From the NCBI GenBank assembly GCA_903917345.1, contig CAIXAE010000028.1, positions 1-33,701 of the forward strand: a DNA stretch of 33,701 bases, written 5' to 3'. The position numbers were made by a program, and so were the translations under genes. Shown here piece by piece: positions 31,250 through 33,701 of the stretch (position 1 is its first letter; each line of letters starts with the position of its first letter). This DNA comes from an uncultured Methylococcaceae bacterium (GTDB taxonomy: Bacteria > Pseudomonadota > Gammaproteobacteria > Methylococcales > Methylomonadaceae). Under the pieces are notes generated by a model, which saw nothing but the letters and a program-made list of their open reading frames with translations, was not told the origin of the DNA and ran no database searches.

Positions 31250-32800
31250 ATGTCTACAAATTCCAGAACACTCCAACTGATGGACACCACCTTGCGTGAT
31301 GGTGAGCAAACGCAGGGTGTTTCCTTTACACCTACCGAAAAAGTCACCATCGCTAAGGCCTTGTTACAATCATTACGCGTTGATCGTATTGAAGTTGCTT
31401 CTGCACGGGTTTCTCAAGGTGAAAAAGAAGCCGTCAGCAATATTAATCAATGGGCTAAGCAAGAAGGTTTTGATGGCTGTGTTGAAGTTTTAGGCTTTGT
31501 TGATCATACCAAAAGTGTTGACTGGATTTTAGAAACCGGTGGTCGCGTAATTAACTTGCTCACCAAAGGTAGTGAAAAACATTGCCGTGAGCAATTAGGT
31601 AAAACCTTAGAACAACATACCGCTGATATTTTACAAACGGTTAATTACGCCTTAGAAAAAGGCTTAACCGTTAATGTGTATTTGGAAGATTGGTCTAACG
31701 GCTATCAAAATAGCCCTGAGTATGTTTATCAATTAATGGAAAACCTACGCCATGTAGGGATTCATCATTTTATGTTGCCAGATACTTTAGGGGTTTTATC
31801 ACCTGAAGAAGTCTTTAAGTACTTGAGTGACATGTGTCAGCGTTATCCAGAAGCGCACTTCGATTTTCATCCGCATAATGATTATGGCTTAGCGACAGCT
31901 AATGTCATGGCGGCTGTGCGTGCCGGTGTGAGTGCGATTCATTGTACGGTTAACTGCTTAGGCGAGCGTGCTGGCAATGCGTCTATTGCGGAAGTAGCAG
32001 TCGTGTTGCGCGATAAAATGAATATTGTTTTATCTATCAACGAAAGCCATATCGTGCGTTTAAGTAATATGGTGGAGAATTTCTCAGGTAAGCGAGTATC
32101 CGCTAATGCCCCCATTATTGGTGCCGATGTGTTTACCCAAACTGCTGGAATTCACGCAGATGGCGACCAAAAAGGGGGTTTGTATAAAACTAAGTTAGGC
32201 CCCGAGCGTTTCTCACGCACTCGCAGTTATGCGCTAGGCAAAATGAGTGGTAAAGCTTCATTAAAGAAAAACTTAGAGCAATTAGAGTTAGATCTTTCTG
32301 AAGAAAATCAAAAGAAAGTCTTAGAGCGTATTGTTAGTTTGGGTGATTCAAAACAAATTATTACCACGGATGATTTACCTTTTATCATCGCGGATGTTTT
32401 AGAAAGTAAAAATTATCAGCACATTAAATTATTAAATTGCTCGATTACCAGTGGCTTAGATTTAGAATCAACTGCTAGTATCCGCGTCAATGTAAAAGGC
32501 ACTAAGCACGTTGCTTCAGGTTCGGGCAATGGTGGTTTCGATGCGTTTATCGATGCCATTAATAAAGTGATGCAACATCATAACTACACATTACCCGCCC
32601 TGCGAGATTATGAAGTACGTATTCCTAGAGGCGGTAATACTAACGCTTTAACTGAGTGTGTGATTACTTGGGATTGTGGTGGTGAATTACGTAAAACGCT
32701 CGCGGTGCATGCTAATCAAGTATTCGCGGGCGTATTAGCCGCGCTTAAAATGATCAACATGCAACTGCATGAACAAACTACAGCTCCGCAAGAAAAATAA
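31250..32800 (+). CDS. Citramalate/2-isopropylmalate synthase, Leptospira-CimA type
   Basis: 516 residues, the length of Leptospira interrogans citramalate synthase, to which it aligns without gaps at the start. The TIM-barrel site has MDTTLRDGEQT (Arg16, Asp17), YLEDWSNG (Tyr144, Glu146) and the metal motif HPHND. Residues known to favour pyruvate in the Leptospira enzyme, Leu81, Leu104 and Tyr144, are present at the same numbers. The C-terminal domain (about 390-500) is the leucine/isoleucine-sensing regulatory fold. It would condense acetyl-CoA with pyruvate (giving citramalate) or with 2-oxoisovalerate. Many Bacteroidetes use this clade as their LeuA, so the substrate is not settled. The gene is cut off from leuCD by the nuclease/MNT/HEPN module, and its ribosome binding site is weak. 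Confidence 0.8.
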   Translation: MSTNSRTLQLMDTTLRDGEQTQGVSFTPTEKVTIAKALLQSLRVDRIEVASARVSQGEKEAVSNINQWAKQEGFDGCVEVLGFVDHTKSVDWILETGGRVINLLTKGSEKHCREQLGKTLEQHTADILQTVNYALEKGLTVNVYLEDWSNGYQNSPEYVYQLMENLRHVGIHHFMLPDTLGVLSPEEVFKYLSDMCQRYPEAHFDFHPHNDYGLATANVMAAVRAGVSAIHCTVNCLGERAGNASIAEVAVVLRDKMNIVLSINESHIVRLSNMVENFSGKRVSANAPIIGADVFTQTAGIHADGDQKGGLYKTKLGPERFSRTRSYALGKMSGKASLKKNLEQLELDLSEENQKKVLERIVSLGDSKQIITTDDLPFIIADVLESKNYQHIKLLNCSITSGLDLESTASIRVNVKGTKHVASGSGNGGFDAFIDAINKVMQHHNYTLPALRDYEVRIPRGGNTNALTECVITWDCGGELRKTLAVHANQVFAGVLAALKMINMQLHEQTTAPQEK

Positions 32801-32810
32801 TATTTAATAG

Positions 32811-33506
32811 CTAGTTGCTCACAGCAACGCTAATCACATCACTCCATTGCCCCACTTGGGCATCATGGTAATGGTAAATAGCCTTATATTTCCAAATCGC
32901 ACTCGTGCCGACAGGGGGTAAAGGTGAGCCATCAGCGGTATTAGGTTCGGTGTTCATCGTTAGTAATACAAAACCAGCTTCATCACCCCGATCAACCCAA
33001 ATTTCAATAGCCGTAGAATCCCCTTTAGTCCACACAATAGTCGGGTGACCGGCATTGTTTTGTAGGCTTAAAATGGGTTTCCAAGTCGTCGGATCAATGG
33101 GCGCATATGTTCCCACTAACCATAAGTCTTGGCCGATAGCACTGGTGTAATTTTTGTTGGATTTAATGCGCGCCACTAAACTGGATAAGCGCGGAATAAT
33201 ACCCGGCAAAACGGCCGCAGGTGTGGGTAAAACTAATAAAGGGGCCGCAGGCCAAGTAGCAGCAGTAAAGCCGAGAGCACCATCGCGTGATAGGTTTTTA
33301 TATTCGGTCCATGCTTGCCCATAAGCTTGCATATTAAACATAGATTGGAGTGTGTATCTAAAGCTTAATGCATCCGCTAAGACACTTGCGATATCGTCAG
33401 CGCTAATGGCGAGTGCGGTTTGATAATGGGTTAGATTATTGGCTAAATGATCTAATAAGTCAGCTTTGCCGCTGTCATTAGTCGGCATATAGTAAGTCGT
33501 GCTCAT
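32811..33506 (-). CDS. Protein of unknown function with FN3-like C-terminus
   Basis: 231 residues. It opens MSTTYYMPTNDSGKADLLDH and has a helical N-terminal part (about 15-85: ISADDIASVLADALSFRYTL ...). The C-terminal ~90 residues look like one fibronectin-type-III-like sandwich: PTIVWTKGDSTAIEIWVDRG, then FVLLTMNTEPNT and AIWKYKAIYHYHDAQVGQWS. Similar proteins, with a four-helix part before such a sandwich, are scattered through Bacteroidetes, Verrucomicrobia and proteobacteria, without a known function. There is no signal peptide. AAGGAAA lies six to seven bases before the ATG, so translation should be good. It converges on the synthase gene, with 10 bases between. Confidence 0.65.
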   Translation of the reverse strand: MSTTYYMPTNDSGKADLLDHLANNLTHYQTALAISADDIASVLADALSFRYTLQSMFNMQAYGQAWTEYKNLSRDGALGFTAATWPAAPLLVLPTPAAVLPGIIPRLSSLVARIKSNKNYTSAIGQDLWLVGTYAPIDPTTWKPILSLQNNAGHPTIVWTKGDSTAIEIWVDRGDEAGFVLLTMNTEPNTADGSPLPPVGTSAIWKYKAIYHYHDAQVGQWSDVISVAVSN

Positions 33507-33514
33507 GGTAATTT

Positions 33515-33593
33515 CCTTAGAAAAGGGGCGTGCTATACAGAAGTGGGCAGCTTAAAAGTTATAAACTGCAAAGGGGCGCCCATGTTTCTAAGG
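33515..33593. repeat. Paired inverted and direct repeats upstream of the right-end gene
   Basis: CCTTAGAAA (33515-33523) and TTTCTAAGG (33585-33593) are exact inverted copies. AAGGGGCG occurs twice in direct order (33523-33530 and 33571-33578). The rest of 33507-33701 shows no gene or RNA that I can support. Confidence 0.4.
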
Positions 33594-33701
33594 CCTTACG
33601 ATGCATCCAGCCGAACATCAATCGTAATAATGACTAACGACCTCACTCTAACACGTTATATAAAGTCTAGTACTAATTATAATTCCACTCTGTACTTTTA
33701 A

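Noticed and set aside
1-33701. parS sites for the ParB encoded here
   Set aside because: No TGTTTCACGTGAAACA or one-mismatch form was seen on reading; GTTTCAC pieces (for example near 8455 and 22082) lack the second half.
1-33701. CRISPR arrays, tRNA or rRNA genes
   Set aside because: No evenly spaced repeats, no cloverleaf with a terminal CCA-type stem and no rRNA-like text were seen in the intergenic stretches.
33507-33701. A small gene or RNA at the right end
   Set aside because: Only short repeats are visible; no frame with start signals and no stable RNA fold that I can support.

Overview
The window reads as chromosomal DNA of an AT-rich gammaproteobacterium. The signs are the gene orders mutY-yggX, yicC/rph/rdgB and mnmG-rsmG-parA-parB, a VC2487-type glycosyltransferase, a MetA-type homoserine acyltransferase, an alanyl aminopeptidase PepN and a Bfd-like ferredoxin. 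The protein style recalls Thiotrichales or Methylococcales relatives. That placement is a feel from family resemblance and was not computed. The left edge falls inside an IS30-type transposase gene, so the window may be a whole contig that stops at a repeat.

Layout, left to right. (1) 1-1.7 kb is a decayed zone: an IS30 transposase tail, a RelE/ParE-like toxin remnant and a cyclophilin-DUF4214 gene that has lost its catalytic block. (2) 1.7-5.2 kb has a double J-domain membrane protein, a small DUF6447 protein, an overlapping PAP2 phosphatase/glycosyltransferase pair and a TVP38-like membrane protein. (3) 5.2-10.1 kb is one leftward run: HtrA-type protease, MoaB, DUF423 and PepN. (4) 10.3-11.8 kb is a lipoprotein followed by a divergent leuB. 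(5) 11.9-15.8 kb is yicC, divergent from rph-rdgB-kinase-MOSC. (6) 15.9-19.5 kb holds small envelope genes, mutY-yggX, a 2-Cys peroxiredoxin and an AP2-like DNA-binding protein. (7) 19.5-24.0 kb is mnmG-rsmG-parA-mini-parB-parB. (8) 24.1-27.3 kb holds small genes, a Bfd-like ferredoxin, metA, a P-loop kinase-like gene and a DUF6763 gene. (9) 27.5-32.8 kb is leuC-leuD, then a three-gene nuclease/MNT/HEPN module, then a Leptospira-type citramalate/isopropylmalate synthase gene. (10) The right end holds an FN3-like protein of unknown function.

How the genes fit together: leuB, leuC, leuD and the synthase would give chain elongation for leucine and/or isoleucine. MetA opens methionine synthesis. 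MutY, RdgB and the peroxiredoxin protect DNA, the nucleotide pool and the cell from oxidation. MnmG and RsmG modify tRNA and rRNA, and ParA/ParB segregate the chromosome.

The best leads for something undescribed are two. One is a 96-residue reading frame between parA and parB that keeps only two pieces of ParB: the ParA-contact motif and one helix. The other is a PD-(D/E)XK-DUF5655 nuclease gene next to an MntA/HepT toxin-antitoxin pair, wedged inside the leucine cluster.
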